Source: Streptosporangium album (lineage in GTDB: Bacteria; Actinomycetota; Actinomycetes; Streptosporangiales; Streptosporangiaceae). From it: 64,000 nt of DNA. The notes under the pieces were generated by a model. It made no database searches. It was given only the letters and a program-made list of their open reading frames with translations, and had not been told where the DNA came from. Both the position numbers and the translations under genes were made by a program. Location of the stretch: contig NZ_JACHJU010000004.1 of the NCBI RefSeq assembly GCF_014203795.1, forward strand, positions 434,001 through 498,000, written 5' to 3'. Of the stretch, positions 8,598-16,150 are shown in pieces (the first letter of the stretch is position 1; the number at the start of each line of letters is the position of its first letter).

Positions 8598-8609
8598 TCA
8601 GCACCCCGC

Positions 8610-8966
8610 TCAGTTCAGAGTGGAGCGGCTGTAGTAACCGCCGAGGCTCTGGCGGTATCCGGGCCCCCGGTAACCCGTCTCGTCGAACTCCGGAGCGTCC
8701 TTGATCTCCTCCTTGGTGCGCGCGATGTAAACCTTGCGCTCCCGGGGATCGATCCGGGTGACGGTCCCGGCCGGCAGAACCACCCTCTTGCCGAAGATCC
8801 AAAACCCGGTGTCGACGACGACGTAGCTCTCGCCGACCACGTTGCTCTCCTCCTCCACCAAGCCGATCTTGCCGTCGGTGGCCTCCACGTCAAACCCGAT
8901 CACGCTCAGACCCTGGCCGGTCTCGGTGACGCCGCAACGGTAGTTCCACAGGTTCTCACTCATCAT
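8610..8966 (-). CDS. PRC-barrel domain protein
   Basis: A 118-residue acidic protein starting at one of two adjacent ATGs (8966 or 8963). Residues about 15-85 read as a PRC-barrel-like fold: GFDVEATDGKIGLVEEES, a V-V-D-T-G-F-W strand, KRVVLPAGTV, and VYIARTKEEIKDAPEF, which is the usual tail of actinobacterial PRC-barrel stress proteins. A tyrosine- and glycine-rich end (GYRGPGYRQSLGGYYS) follows. Such proteins bind RNA or ribosomal partners, or act in stress envelopes; no specific role can be assigned. The ribosome binding site is weak. It stands alone, convergent with helR. Confidence 0.75.
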   Translation of the reverse strand: MMSENLWNYRCGVTETGQGLSVIGFDVEATDGKIGLVEEESNVVGESYVVVDTGFWIFGKRVVLPAGTVTRIDPRERKVYIARTKEEIKDAPEFDETGYRGPGYRQSLGGYYSRSTLN

Positions 8967-9168
8967 CGTGCAGCTCTTTTCGCTGGTGAGCGTCTCGGTA
9001 ACCAGGTGATTACCCACGCCCGCCGCGGTAAACGCCCCTTGAAGATCCCCTCCCCGGCCCGCGCCGGTCCTGGAACGCCCATCCGGCCACCGCGCCGCCT
9101 CCAGCCGGTCACTTTGCCCGTTATCTCCCCGTGGACGGTGAGGGTATGACGCAATTACCCTCATCAGT

Positions 9169-9396
9169 ATGACCAAGCGGATCACGATCTCCCTGCCGGA
9201 CGATCTCGCCGATGAGGCCCAGGAGTCCGGCAACGCCTCGGGCTACATCGCCGGAGCCCTTCGCGAGCAGCGCCGGATCAGGGAGGGCATGGAGGCGCTG
9301 GAGCGGCTGTGGGGCCCGGGCTGGCAGGACGGCATCACCGACGCCGACCGCGAACGCGCCAACCGGCTCTTCGACTCCTCCCTGGACGTTGTGTGA
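9169..9396 (+). CDS. Type II antitoxin, ribbon-helix-helix-like
   Basis: A 75-residue protein beginning MTKRITISLPDDLADEA, the characteristic N-terminal strand and helix of ribbon-helix-helix (CopG/MetJ-like) DNA-binding antitoxins. The C-terminal half is helical and acidic and would wrap the toxin. Its stop codon overlaps the GTG start of the next gene by four bases (GTGA), so the two are translationally coupled, as is usual for toxin-antitoxin pairs. The dimer probably represses its own promoter, which would lie in the 200 bases upstream shared with the divergent PRC-barrel gene. Confidence 0.75.
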   Translation: MTKRITISLPDDLADEAQESGNASGYIAGALREQRRIREGMEALERLWGPGWQDGITDADRERANRLFDSSLDVV

Positions 9397-9839
9397 GGTC
9401 CGAGCCGGAAGGGCTGACCGGCCACGTCCTCGATCTCGACGCGATCTACCACGTGCTCGACGCCAAGAGCGACTACGGCCGCGAAATCGTCCGCCAGTCG
9501 GTCCTGCGCAACACCACCCTTCTGCTGCCGGCGGTGGCCGCGCAGTGCATGACCGGCCTCCGTCCCCGGCAGGCCGACGCGCTGCTCGCGGTGCCCGTGG
9601 TGACGATCGGGGGGCTGCCCGCGGCCGACGTCCCGGGCACGGCCCAGCTCAGCCGGAAGATGGCGGCCGGTCTGGAGCGGCACGCGCGGGGCGTCTCGAC
9701 ACAGTCAGAGCTCGTGGCGGTCCTCGCCGCCGCCCACGCGGTGGTTCTGGCCGAAGCCCGCGGAGGCTGGCGGATCGTCACCTCGACGCCGCACCTGTAT
9801 GACGAAATATCGGGCGTCCGATTGGAGATCCTGCCGTGA
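9393..9839 (+). CDS. PIN-domain-like toxin of the type II pair
   Basis: A 148-residue protein starting at a GTG at 9393, chosen because it overlaps the antitoxin stop and lies in the long open frame. The start HVLDLDAIYHVLDAK carries the first PIN aspartate, and the end (AAHAVVLAEARGGWRIVTSTPHLY) has the alternating helix-strand and T-x-x-P-x-x-Y region seen where the last acidic residues of VapC-like nucleases lie. The central acidic residues are not clear, so the domain may be degenerate. PIN toxins cleave tRNA or rRNA. Pairing with the ribbon-helix-helix gene supports the call. Confidence 0.6.
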   Translation: MRSEPEGLTGHVLDLDAIYHVLDAKSDYGREIVRQSVLRNTTLLLPAVAAQCMTGLRPRQADALLAVPVVTIGGLPAADVPGTAQLSRKMAAGLERHARGVSTQSELVAVLAAAHAVVLAEARGGWRIVTSTPHLYDEISGVRLEILP

Positions 9840-9889
9840 AACGCCGCCGTGGGTGCCCCGCGGCACGTCCGCGGCCCCCGGCCCCGGAC

Positions 9890-10120
9890 TCATCTGCCGA
9901 GCGTCACGTAGAGACCGACGCCGACCCCCACGACGACGGTCAGGAAAGCCACCCCGGCGAGGAGCGACCCGAGCAGCCTGCGAACACCTGACGAGGTGTC
10001 CGCGGTCGCGATCGACAGCCCCAGGAGACCGGCCGCGTACACTGCGACCAGCCCGACACCGCAGACGAGGCCGGTTGCCACGAACATGGACAGGGCACCC
10101 AGGTCGATGTAGCCGTTCAC
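9890..10120 (-). CDS. Small two-helix membrane protein of unknown function
   Basis: A 76-residue protein from a GTG at 10120 with GAGGAG eight bases upstream. It has two or three hydrophobic helices: one near residues 8-35 (MFVATGLVCGVGLVAVYAAG) and one near 50-72. A short polar loop with an R-R pair separates them. No family is recognised. An upstream in-frame extension to 10282 lacks a ribosome binding site and is arginine/serine rich, so I excluded it. Confidence 0.5.
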   Translation of the reverse strand: MNGYIDLGALSMFVATGLVCGVGLVAVYAAGLLGLSIATADTSSGVRRLLGSLLAGVAFLTVVVGVGVGLYVTLGR

Positions 10121-10332
10121 GGCCCCGGCTCCTCGCGGGAGTGCGGGAGCGGCATGACGGGAGGCCGCTCCTCCGCCGGTCGCAAAGGAGTCACAGCCAT
10201 GCCTTGATCGCTTTCGATGACCGGTAATCCACCATTTCGGTAAAATCCCCGAGCTGCTGCGCGATCTGTTCGACCGCGGCAACCAGGCCGGCGGTACGCA
10301 GCGCAGCGCCCTCGCTGGTCCCGCGCCGCCTC

Positions 10333-10980
10333 CTACGGGAGTGCCACCGCACGGGAGCGGTCGGCGGCGATGCGCAGCGCGAATCCGGCCAGCGCCGCAC
10401 CCATCAGGTAGCGCTGCACCCGCGCCCAGAACGGCCGCCGGCCCAGGAACGCCGCGATCGCTCCGGCCGACAGCACGATCATCCCGTTGACCGTCAGGGC
10501 GATGACGATCTGGGTCAGCCCGAGGATGAGGCCCTGCGCGGCGACATCACCCCGCGCCGGATCGACGAACTGGGGAAGCAGCGACACGTACAGGATGGCG
10601 ATCTTGGGGTTGAGGAGGCTGGTGACCAGCCCCATGGAGAAAAGCCGGCGCGGCGGGTCCACCGGCAGCACGCTGGTCGCGAAAGCGGTCCGCGCGCCCG
10701 GCCGTACCGTCTTCCAGGCAAGCCACAGCAGGTAGGCCGCACCGGCGAGCTTGATCGCGGTGTAGGCGGCGGGCACCACCGCGAAGATCGTCGCGATGCC
10801 GGCCGCCGTCGCGCTCAGATACACCAGGAACCCCGCCCCGACGCCCGCAAGCGAGACCAGGCCGGCCCGGCGCCCCTGCGTCACCGAGCGGGAGATCAGA
10901 TAGATCATGTTGGGCCCCGGGGTGAGGACCATTCCCAGGGCGATAACGGCGATGCCGACGACGGCACTGACAGAGACCAT
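10333..10980 (-). CDS. LysE family amino acid exporter
   Basis: A 215-residue membrane protein with six predicted helices. The N-terminal GMVLTPGPNMIYLISRSVTQGRRAG is the LysE/RhtB signature (the T-P-G-P motif), and SLLNPKIAILYVSLLPQF is the second conserved block. Members export lysine, arginine, homoserine, threonine or leucine; the substrate cannot be read from sequence. The ATG at 10980 has AGAGGA ten bases upstream; an in-frame extension to 11280 is arginine-rich and unlike the family. It appears monocistronic. Confidence 0.88.
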   Translation of the reverse strand: MVSVSAVVGIAVIALGMVLTPGPNMIYLISRSVTQGRRAGLVSLAGVGAGFLVYLSATAAGIATIFAVVPAAYTAIKLAGAAYLLWLAWKTVRPGARTAFATSVLPVDPPRRLFSMGLVTSLLNPKIAILYVSLLPQFVDPARGDVAAQGLILGLTQIVIALTVNGMIVLSAGAIAAFLGRRPFWARVQRYLMGAALAGFALRIAADRSRAVALP

Positions 10981-11309
10981 GGACGCATCCTCTTGCGCCC
11001 GCACCGGCGTTGGAACGGCCAATCTCGCAAATTGGCACTGAATTCTCAGATGCGGCGGAGGGATCTCCTCCGACCGGCGCGAGAAGGCGGAGACGACGGC
11101 GCCACGCGCCCGACGCCAGGTCGCCGTTCGCCGTTCGCCTCCAGCCATCGGCGGACGGCACCACACCTGACGGCGTCGCCTACACCTACGCCGCCAACGT
11201 GGGCGACCTCGACCCCCTCCAGGGCCGGTCTTGAGGTCTTCAAGGTCGACGAGGACGCCTCCAAACCCGCAGCCCAACATCTACGTGCGCTGAGGCCGGC
11301 CGAGACCAA
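10981..11309. other. Upstream region of the LysE gene; no gene recognised
   Basis: About 330 bases between the LysE start and the terminator of the Erm gene. Short frames exist on both strands, but none has a ribosome binding site or family similarity. The lysE promoter should be here, but no clear hexamers were found. Confidence 0.45.
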
Positions 11310-11349
11310 GGGGCCCGTGCCCGGTCGTCACGGACCGGGCACGGGCCCC
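11310..11349 (-). terminator. Strong hairpin terminator after erm
   Basis: A perfect 17-bp stem (GGGGCCCGTGCCCGGTC and its complement) closes a six-base loop seven bases past the Erm stop. The U-run is poor, as is common in GC-rich actinomycetes, where stem strength suffices. Confidence 0.8.
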
Positions 11350-11355
11350 CTCATC

Positions 11356-12207
11356 TCATCGGCCGGGCCGCTCCGCGGGATGCAGGCGGTCGAACAGGGC
11401 CAGCCACTGCCCGGGATGGACCGACGCCATCACCGTGCCCGGCCGCACCTGCGCCGCCTCGAACGCGGCTCCCACCTCGCGGGCCGGGTACCGCATCCTC
11501 AACGAGGCGTCCAGCGAGCCGCCCAGCCCGGCGAAGCCGTACTCGACGAACGCGCGATAGTCGGCCAGCGACTCTTCGGCCAGCAACGCCACAGGTCGCC
11601 GCCCGATGCCCACAATCGCCGAGTCGACCGCCGGAACCGGGCGGAAGCTCTCCCTGCCGACGCGCCCCAGCAGCTCCCAGGAGTACTCCGGCCAGGTCAG
11701 CACGGTCAGCAGGCTCCAGCGACCGAAGTCACCGGTGCGTTTACGCGCGTACTCCAGCTGGGTGACCAGCGTCGCCGAGGTCAGCGAGGGCGCACCCAGA
11801 CACCAGGAGACGATCTTCGATGTGATCGCGTAGGGGACGTTCCCGACGACCGCGAACGGCTCACGGGGAACACGCGCTCCGAGGAAATCTCCCCTGACCA
11901 CCGTGATCCGGCCCTCCCCGCGGGTGCGGGAGGCGAGCCTGCCCGCCAGCCGCGGGTCGATCTCGTAAGTGATGACCTCCTTGCATGTTCCGGCCAGGGC
12001 GAGGGTGAGCACGCCCTCTCCCCCGCCGGGCTCCAGGACCAGCCCGTGCGGCCCGGCGGCCTCGACCACCCGGTTGACCGCATCCGGATCGACCATGAAG
12101 TTCTGCGAGAGGACACGCCTGGCCCGATCACGAGGGGTACGGCCGCCGCCGCTCCCCACCCGCTTCTGGGTGTGTGAATAATTTCCGTGCGCGAAGAACT
12201 GCGCCAC
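11356..12207 (-). CDS. erm: 23S rRNA adenine N6-methyltransferase, Erm family
   Basis: A 283-residue enzyme that would mono- or dimethylate A2058 of 23S rRNA, giving resistance to macrolides, lincosamides and streptogramin B. It shows RRVLSQNFMVDPDAV at the N-terminus, the SAM-binding loop LEPGGGEGVLTLAL, EIDPRLAGRL (acidic residue for the SAM ribose), the catalytic loop GNVPYAITS, and TQLEYARKRTGDFGRWS, close to Erm(E)-type actinomycete enzymes. I chose the GTG at 12207 because AAAGGG lies nine bases before it and the family starts near here; the frame is open further upstream but runs through the regulatory leader. Expression is probably induced through the leader described at 12268-12374. 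Confidence 0.9.
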   Translation of the reverse strand: MAQFFAHGNYSHTQKRVGSGGGRTPRDRARRVLSQNFMVDPDAVNRVVEAAGPHGLVLEPGGGEGVLTLALAGTCKEVITYEIDPRLAGRLASRTRGEGRITVVRGDFLGARVPREPFAVVGNVPYAITSKIVSWCLGAPSLTSATLVTQLEYARKRTGDFGRWSLLTVLTWPEYSWELLGRVGRESFRPVPAVDSAIVGIGRRPVALLAEESLADYRAFVEYGFAGLGGSLDASLRMRYPAREVGAAFEAAQVRPGTVMASVHPGQWLALFDRLHPAERPGR

Positions 12208-12267
12208 AGCTTGTCGCCCTTTCGGGTCCGAGGTGAACAGGTCTCGGAGGCCCTGGGCACGCGCATC

Positions 12268-12332
12268 AGGGACGCGCGGAGAAAAAGCGAGCGTCCCTAG
12301 CGGGCCAGAGGCCGGCTGCTGCGGGGACGCTC
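12268..12332 (-). promoter_or_regulatory. Transcription attenuator with alternative hairpins in the erm leader
   Basis: On the minus strand, GAGCGTCCC (12332-12324, the E-R-P codons of the leader peptide) pairs perfectly with GGGACGCTC (12297-12289), and this stem is followed by GCTTTTT, a textbook intrinsic terminator. The 3' arm can instead pair as AGGGACGC (12298-12291) with GCGTCCCT (12275-12268), putting the U-run in a loop. The two structures exclude each other, so ribosome position on the leader peptide could decide read-through into erm. Confidence 0.8.
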
Positions 12333-12374
12333 CACCATGAGGCCCACCATGAAGGGGGCGGAACACATGCACAT
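12297..12374 (-). CDS. Leader peptide (uORF) of the erm attenuator, 25 residues
   Basis: An ATG at 12374 opens a 25-codon frame starting MCMCSAPFMVGLMV, followed by an arginine- and serine-rich end, and closing with TAG at 12299-12297, the first bases of the terminator's 3' arm. Codons 15-17 (E, R, P) form the 5' arm. Drug-stalled ribosomes would cover that arm and free the antiterminator. The start codon lies seven bases after a -10 hexamer, so the transcript is probably leaderless and the peptide is translated from the first nucleotide. Confidence 0.75.
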   Translation of the reverse strand: MCMCSAPFMVGLMVERPRSSRPLAR

Positions 12375-12381
12375 GCCGTAG

Positions 12382-12419
12382 ACGGTACGGGCCGTCTCGA
12401 CACGCACGCAACTTCTTTT
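12382..12419 (-). promoter_or_regulatory. Promoter of the erm leader, possible WhiB7/WblC-type
   Basis: Reading the minus strand: AAAAGAA (12419-12413), TTGCGT (-35, 12411-12406), an 18-base spacer, TACCGT (-10, 12387-12382), and seven bases to the ATG of the leader peptide. An A-rich block just before the -35 is the arrangement bound by WhiB7/WblC, the actinobacterial activator of ribosome-antibiotic resistance genes. Its identity as such a site is inference. Confidence 0.55.
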
Positions 12420-12527
12420 CCCTCCGTACGGCCCACCCCGCCGGACACAGAGCGTCACAGGGGCGCCGCCGCTACCACCGCCTGGCCGGACCCCCGTACG
12501 AGGCCCCGTGCCCTCACGGCGGCGCGG

Positions 12528-13622
12528 TCAGACGAAACGGACATCCCTCGCCGTCGCGGACGCGGCGACGAAATCCAGCATGCGCATCCCCTCCTGCTCC
12601 AGTGCCCCCCGCTCCGCCGCCGTCACCGGCTGGAACAGCTCCACCTCCAGCACCGCCTCGCCCCGCTTGGCGGCCACCTTCCACATGCCTCGCACGGACC
12701 CGTCCACCAGCACCGTCGCCCGGATGATGCCGTTGACCGTGAAGACCCTCCGGCGATACTCATCCGCCATGATCCGCGTCCGGGTCCGATCACTGAACGA
12801 CAGCAGCATGTTGTCGAACTCCGACAGGTAGCGCACCGGAGCCGGAGTGTCCGGGTCGGGCCGGGACGCCTCGGGCAGATCCACCAGCTCCGCGCCGTCC
12901 TCCGTCACGAAGGTCCGCAACCCCATGCCCCGGACGACCTCCCCCAGCCGGGTCATACCCGACCACTGCTGGATGTCCATCACCGCCGCGGGACCGTACG
13001 CGGCCAGATAGCGGCGGATCATCTCCTCGACGGAGGCCCGCCCGTCCAGGGGACGCCCCAGCCACACCTCCGCGCTACTGTGGGCGGGCTGCCCGCCCAC
13101 ACCCCAGATCCCCCTCGGCGGGACCTGCACCAGCGCCACCGTGCTGCGCACACCGTTGACCAGGTCGGCGGAGGCGTGCTCCGGCCACCGCTCCCGCAGG
13201 CGCTCTCCGAGCTCGCGGAAGGTCAGCGGGCCCTCCTCCACCAGGGCACGGCCCGCGGCGGCGAGCTCGTCCAGGTCCAGCCCGCCCAGGCTCTTGCCGT
13301 GCGCCCCCATCAGCGCCCGCCGCAACATCGGCTGCAGCAACGGCCGCAGAGCCAGGCAGTCGTCGGCCGTGACCAGGTGGATGGTGGACCGCATCAGGGC
13401 CAGCCGCACCACGCTGCGCTCCTGCAGCAAGCGTGACAGGTCCTCGTGGCCGAACCCGTCCAGCCGGCTCCACAGCCCGATGTAGGGCGGGTTCGGCGCC
13501 TGGGCCTGCATGCCGTACAGGCGCTGGACCGCGTCGAACGCCGGCAGCCGCGTCCGGGCCAGCAGCAGCTGCCGGTCCAGAGTCGCCCGGTTGAGCGCGC
13601 GCCTGCTGAGCACCTCGGGCAT
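12528..13622 (-). CDS. Winged-helix DNA-binding protein of the HTH_42 (AlkZ/DUF1006) family
   Basis: A 364-residue protein of typical length for the family. It contains the family landmarks RRALNRATLDRQLLLARTRL, RLYGMQAQAPNPPYIGLWSRL, RLALMRSTIHLVTADD, IRRYLAAYGPAAVMDIQQWSG and a C-terminal MADEYRRRVFTVNGIIRATV. HTH_42 proteins include AlkZ/YcaQ glycosylases that unhook DNA crosslinks and protect antibiotic producers; the Q-x-Q/D catalytic motif appears as QAQAP near residue 43 and QQWSG further on, so a glycosylase role is possible but not certain. Start ATG 13622 has GAGAGGA six bases upstream. Confidence 0.8.
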   Translation of the reverse strand: MPEVLSRRALNRATLDRQLLLARTRLPAFDAVQRLYGMQAQAPNPPYIGLWSRLDGFGHEDLSRLLQERSVVRLALMRSTIHLVTADDCLALRPLLQPMLRRALMGAHGKSLGGLDLDELAAAGRALVEEGPLTFRELGERLRERWPEHASADLVNGVRSTVALVQVPPRGIWGVGGQPAHSSAEVWLGRPLDGRASVEEMIRRYLAAYGPAAVMDIQQWSGMTRLGEVVRGMGLRTFVTEDGAELVDLPEASRPDPDTPAPVRYLSEFDNMLLSFSDRTRTRIMADEYRRRVFTVNGIIRATVLVDGSVRGMWKVAAKRGEAVLEVELFQPVTAAERGALEQEGMRMLDFVAASATARDVRFV

Positions 13623-13715
13623 GCGTGTCCTCTCGCCGCAACCTTCACCGGAGAACACACACTACCAGAATGGAATAGTCCATTCCGCAAAGAGGGTGGG
13701 ACCCACCCCCACCGG

Positions 13716-14513
13716 TCAGATGGTCGGAGGCACCCACACATAGGGCGTCGTCGTCACGATCGCCTCCAACCCCAGCCTGGCCAGAATCGGCCGACTGTCA
13801 TCGGAGGCGTCCACCTGCACCAACCGGAACCCCCGCTCCATCGCCAACCCCGCCCGATAGGCCACCATCGCCCGGTAGACACCCCGCCCCCGCCACTCCT
13901 TCAGCGTCGAGCCGCCCCACAGCGAGACGAAGTCCGTGCCCCCGTGGAACCGCATCCACGCCGCGCACACCACCTGGTCACCGACCTCGGCCAGCACCAC
14001 CGCACACCGGTCGCCCGGGCCGGCGATGTCGCGCTCCAGCAGATCGGGCAGCCAGCTACGGTCGGCATCCCAGACCGCCTCCTCCAACTCCCGGATCCGC
14101 TCGAGATCGGCCCGGCCGGCCACCTCGCGCAACCGCACCCCCTCCGGCAGCACGGGGACCGCAGCCAACCCGGCCGCCTCACCCACCATGACGGTCTCCC
14201 GCTGCTCGGCCTCGAACCCGGCCGCGACCAGCCGCCCGGGCAGATCCACCGGCAGGTCGCCACCGTGGTACTTCCACTCCACCGGCCGGCCGATCTCCGT
14301 GAAGAAGTCACGCTGACCCGCGATGAACGCGTCCAGCTCCGCGCCGTCCAGACCACCCAGATCCCGATAGAGCAGGAAACCCTGCCCAAGCCCATCCGAC
14401 ACCACCCGGAGCACCGGCCCGACCCTCTCGGCCGTACGGCCGGGCATCGGCCTGCCACGCAGCTGCTCGTCATACGCACGAAGATGGGCCGAAGCCCGCG
14501 ATGAGATCTCCAT
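13716..14513 (-). CDS. GNAT family N-acetyltransferase
   Basis: A 265-residue protein. The C-terminal half (about 130-260) is a GNAT domain: a hydrophobic strand VSLWGGSTL is followed by EWRGRGVYRAMVAYRAGLA, the acetyl-CoA pyrophosphate loop (R/Q-x-x-G-x-G/A), and FRLVQVDASDDSRPILARLGL, the usual end of the fold. The N-terminal half is a domain of about 110 residues without a recognised family. The acceptor substrate is unknown. It lies 93 bases before the winged-helix gene on the same strand. Confidence 0.8.
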   Translation of the reverse strand: MEISSRASAHLRAYDEQLRGRPMPGRTAERVGPVLRVVSDGLGQGFLLYRDLGGLDGAELDAFIAGQRDFFTEIGRPVEWKYHGGDLPVDLPGRLVAAGFEAEQRETVMVGEAAGLAAVPVLPEGVRLREVAGRADLERIRELEEAVWDADRSWLPDLLERDIAGPGDRCAVVLAEVGDQVVCAAWMRFHGGTDFVSLWGGSTLKEWRGRGVYRAMVAYRAGLAMERGFRLVQVDASDDSRPILARLGLEAIVTTTPYVWVPPTI

Positions 14514-14747
14514 TGCGCCTACCTAATCACACCGCGCCAAGCGAGGTCTTGCCCGAATACACAGCAGCCGGACGGAGAACGGACGGTCCGGGAATCCTCG
14601 AACCCACACCTCACACCGGACCATACGCCCGCAGACCACAATAGTCCGGACACTCGCTCCCCCGAGCGCCGGCGAGAGCCTGCACCTGACAGATGTACCC
14701 CCAGCAGAGCACCGGCTGGGTCCTACGCACCACCGCAGTCTTGTCCC

Positions 14748-15201
14748 GTGACAGAAACCCTTCAAAACGCCACGCGACTCGGCACGCGTGGCCGGCTCGG
14801 CATCTACATGCAGAACGTCCTGGGCTACTCACCGCTGCAGACCGGACTGGGCTTCCTGGGCGAAGGCCTCACGGCCCTGCTCGGCGGCGATGGGCTTCGG
14901 GCACGTGCTGACCGTGGTGGCCACCATCACCACGATCACCTCCGGGCTCGACGAGGCCGACCAGGGCGTCGCGGGCAGCCTGGCGCAGATGCCCACGTTC
15001 GTCGGCGCCATCGGCGTCGCGGGACTGACCGCGATCGCGGTCGCCCGCTCCGCGGTGCTCGCCCCGACCACGACCGAGAACCTGGCCACCCTGAACGGCC
15101 TGCAGACCGCCTTCGCGGTGGCCGGTGCGGCTGCCGCCCTCGCTCACACGGCGGCGCTCACCAACCCGGATGCCCCGGCCCGGGCCAACCGGTGCAGGTG
15201 A
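14748..15201 (+). pseudogene. Remnant of a DHA2-type MFS drug efflux transporter
   Basis: In one frame the stretch reads RLGIYMQNVLGYSPLQTGLGFL, the loop after helix 7 that is highly conserved in EmrB/QacA-like 14-helix transporters; after about 14870 a different frame continues as TSGLDEADQGVAGSLAQMPTF, which matches a later conserved block. At least one frameshift and an internal deletion are therefore present, and the N-terminal half is missing. The 3' end runs into the antisense of the truncated XRE gene near 15175, which marks a deletion junction. Confidence 0.7.
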
Positions 15202-15452
15202 TCACGCTCTTCGTCGTCCAACCGGAGCACCCGGGCGATCGCCTCCAGCACCTGGTCGGAGACATTCGGGCTCTGCCCCTGCTCCAGCCGGGTGTAGTAG
15301 CCGACACTGACCCCGACGAGCGGGGCCAACTCCTCCCTGCGCAACCCCGACACCCTCCGCCGTCTCATCCCGGAACCCAGCCCCATCTCCTCGGGCTTGA
15401 TCCGGGCACGCCGGGAACGGAGGAACTCACCAAGGGCAGAACTCGAAGACAT
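15144..15452 (-). pseudogene. Truncated XRE/MmyB-type helix-turn-helix regulator
   Basis: The 102-residue product has an intact N-terminal Cro/C1 helix-turn-helix (GLRREELAPLVGVSVGYYTRLEQGQSPN is the conserved region; key part LAPLVGVSVGYYTRLEQG) and the start of the linker DEERDHLHRLA. Full-length relatives have about 280 residues, with a C-terminal MmyB-like ligand domain. Here the frame ends 11 residues after that linker, exactly where the MFS remnant begins on the other strand. The HTH could still bind DNA, so residual function is possible. Confidence 0.7.
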
Positions 15453-15494
15453 GCCCCCAGACCGCCACAGGGTCCCCGCACCGAGCCGACACCG

Positions 15495-16040
15495 CTAGAC
15501 CCGGTCCAGCGGCCGGTGCGGCGGAGGCGGCAGCTCCACCTCGATCGCGTCGCCGGGGCGCACCTCGCCGCCGGTCACCACCACGCCCATCACCCCCGCC
15601 CTGCGGACCACCTCGCCGGCCTCGTCCCGGCCCACCACCCGCTTCAGCAGCCCCGGCTGGAAGGCATCGATCTGCAGGCACGGGTTGCGCAGCCCGGTGA
15701 TCTCGACGACCGCCTCGTCCCCCAGCCGCAGCAGCGCCCCCACCGGCAGACCGAGTAGATCGACACCCCGGGTTGTGACGTTCTCCCCCAGCTCGCCCGC
15801 GGCCACCGGGAATCCCCCCGCCTCCAGCTCGTCGTGGAGCTCGGCGTGGATCAGGTGGACCTGGCGGAGATTGGGCTGGGTCGGGTCCTGGGCCACCCGG
15901 GACCGGTGCTTGACCGTCACCCCGAGATGCGCGTCGCCTTCGACGCCGAGCCCTTCCAGCAGGCGGATACCCACCTCAGGGGCCTTGCTGAAGGTGTGTG
16001 TGGCACTGCGGCTCACCGCTGTCACTCGTCCGTCCGTCAT
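15495..16040 (-). CDS. MOSC domain protein
   Basis: A 181-residue protein spanning a single MOSC domain, the sulfur-carrier domain related to the C-terminus of molybdenum cofactor sulfurase. Landmarks are GLGVEGDAHLG near residue 37, RQVHLIHAELHDEL, GELGENVTTRGVDLLGLPVGALLRLG, and ITGLRNPCLQIDAF, which carries the conserved cysteine thought to bind sulfur. Standalone MOSC proteins act in molybdenum-enzyme maturation or in reduction of N-hydroxylated compounds. The start at 16040 is preferred for fit to the family; an ATG six codons upstream is also possible, and neither has a strong ribosome binding site. Confidence 0.85.
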   Translation of the reverse strand: MTDGRVTAVSRSATHTFSKAPEVGIRLLEGLGVEGDAHLGVTVKHRSRVAQDPTQPNLRQVHLIHAELHDELEAGGFPVAAGELGENVTTRGVDLLGLPVGALLRLGDEAVVEITGLRNPCLQIDAFQPGLLKRVVGRDEAGEVVRRAGVMGVVVTGGEVRPGDAIEVELPPPPHRPLDRV

Positions 16041-16150
16041 GAGGCGATTCTGCCGCATCCTTGATGGATTCCGAGATCTTTCATGATCGATTTCGACCGG
16101 ACCAGATGCCTTTACAATGTAGATTCATAGGAGTGGGTAAGGTCGGCGGG

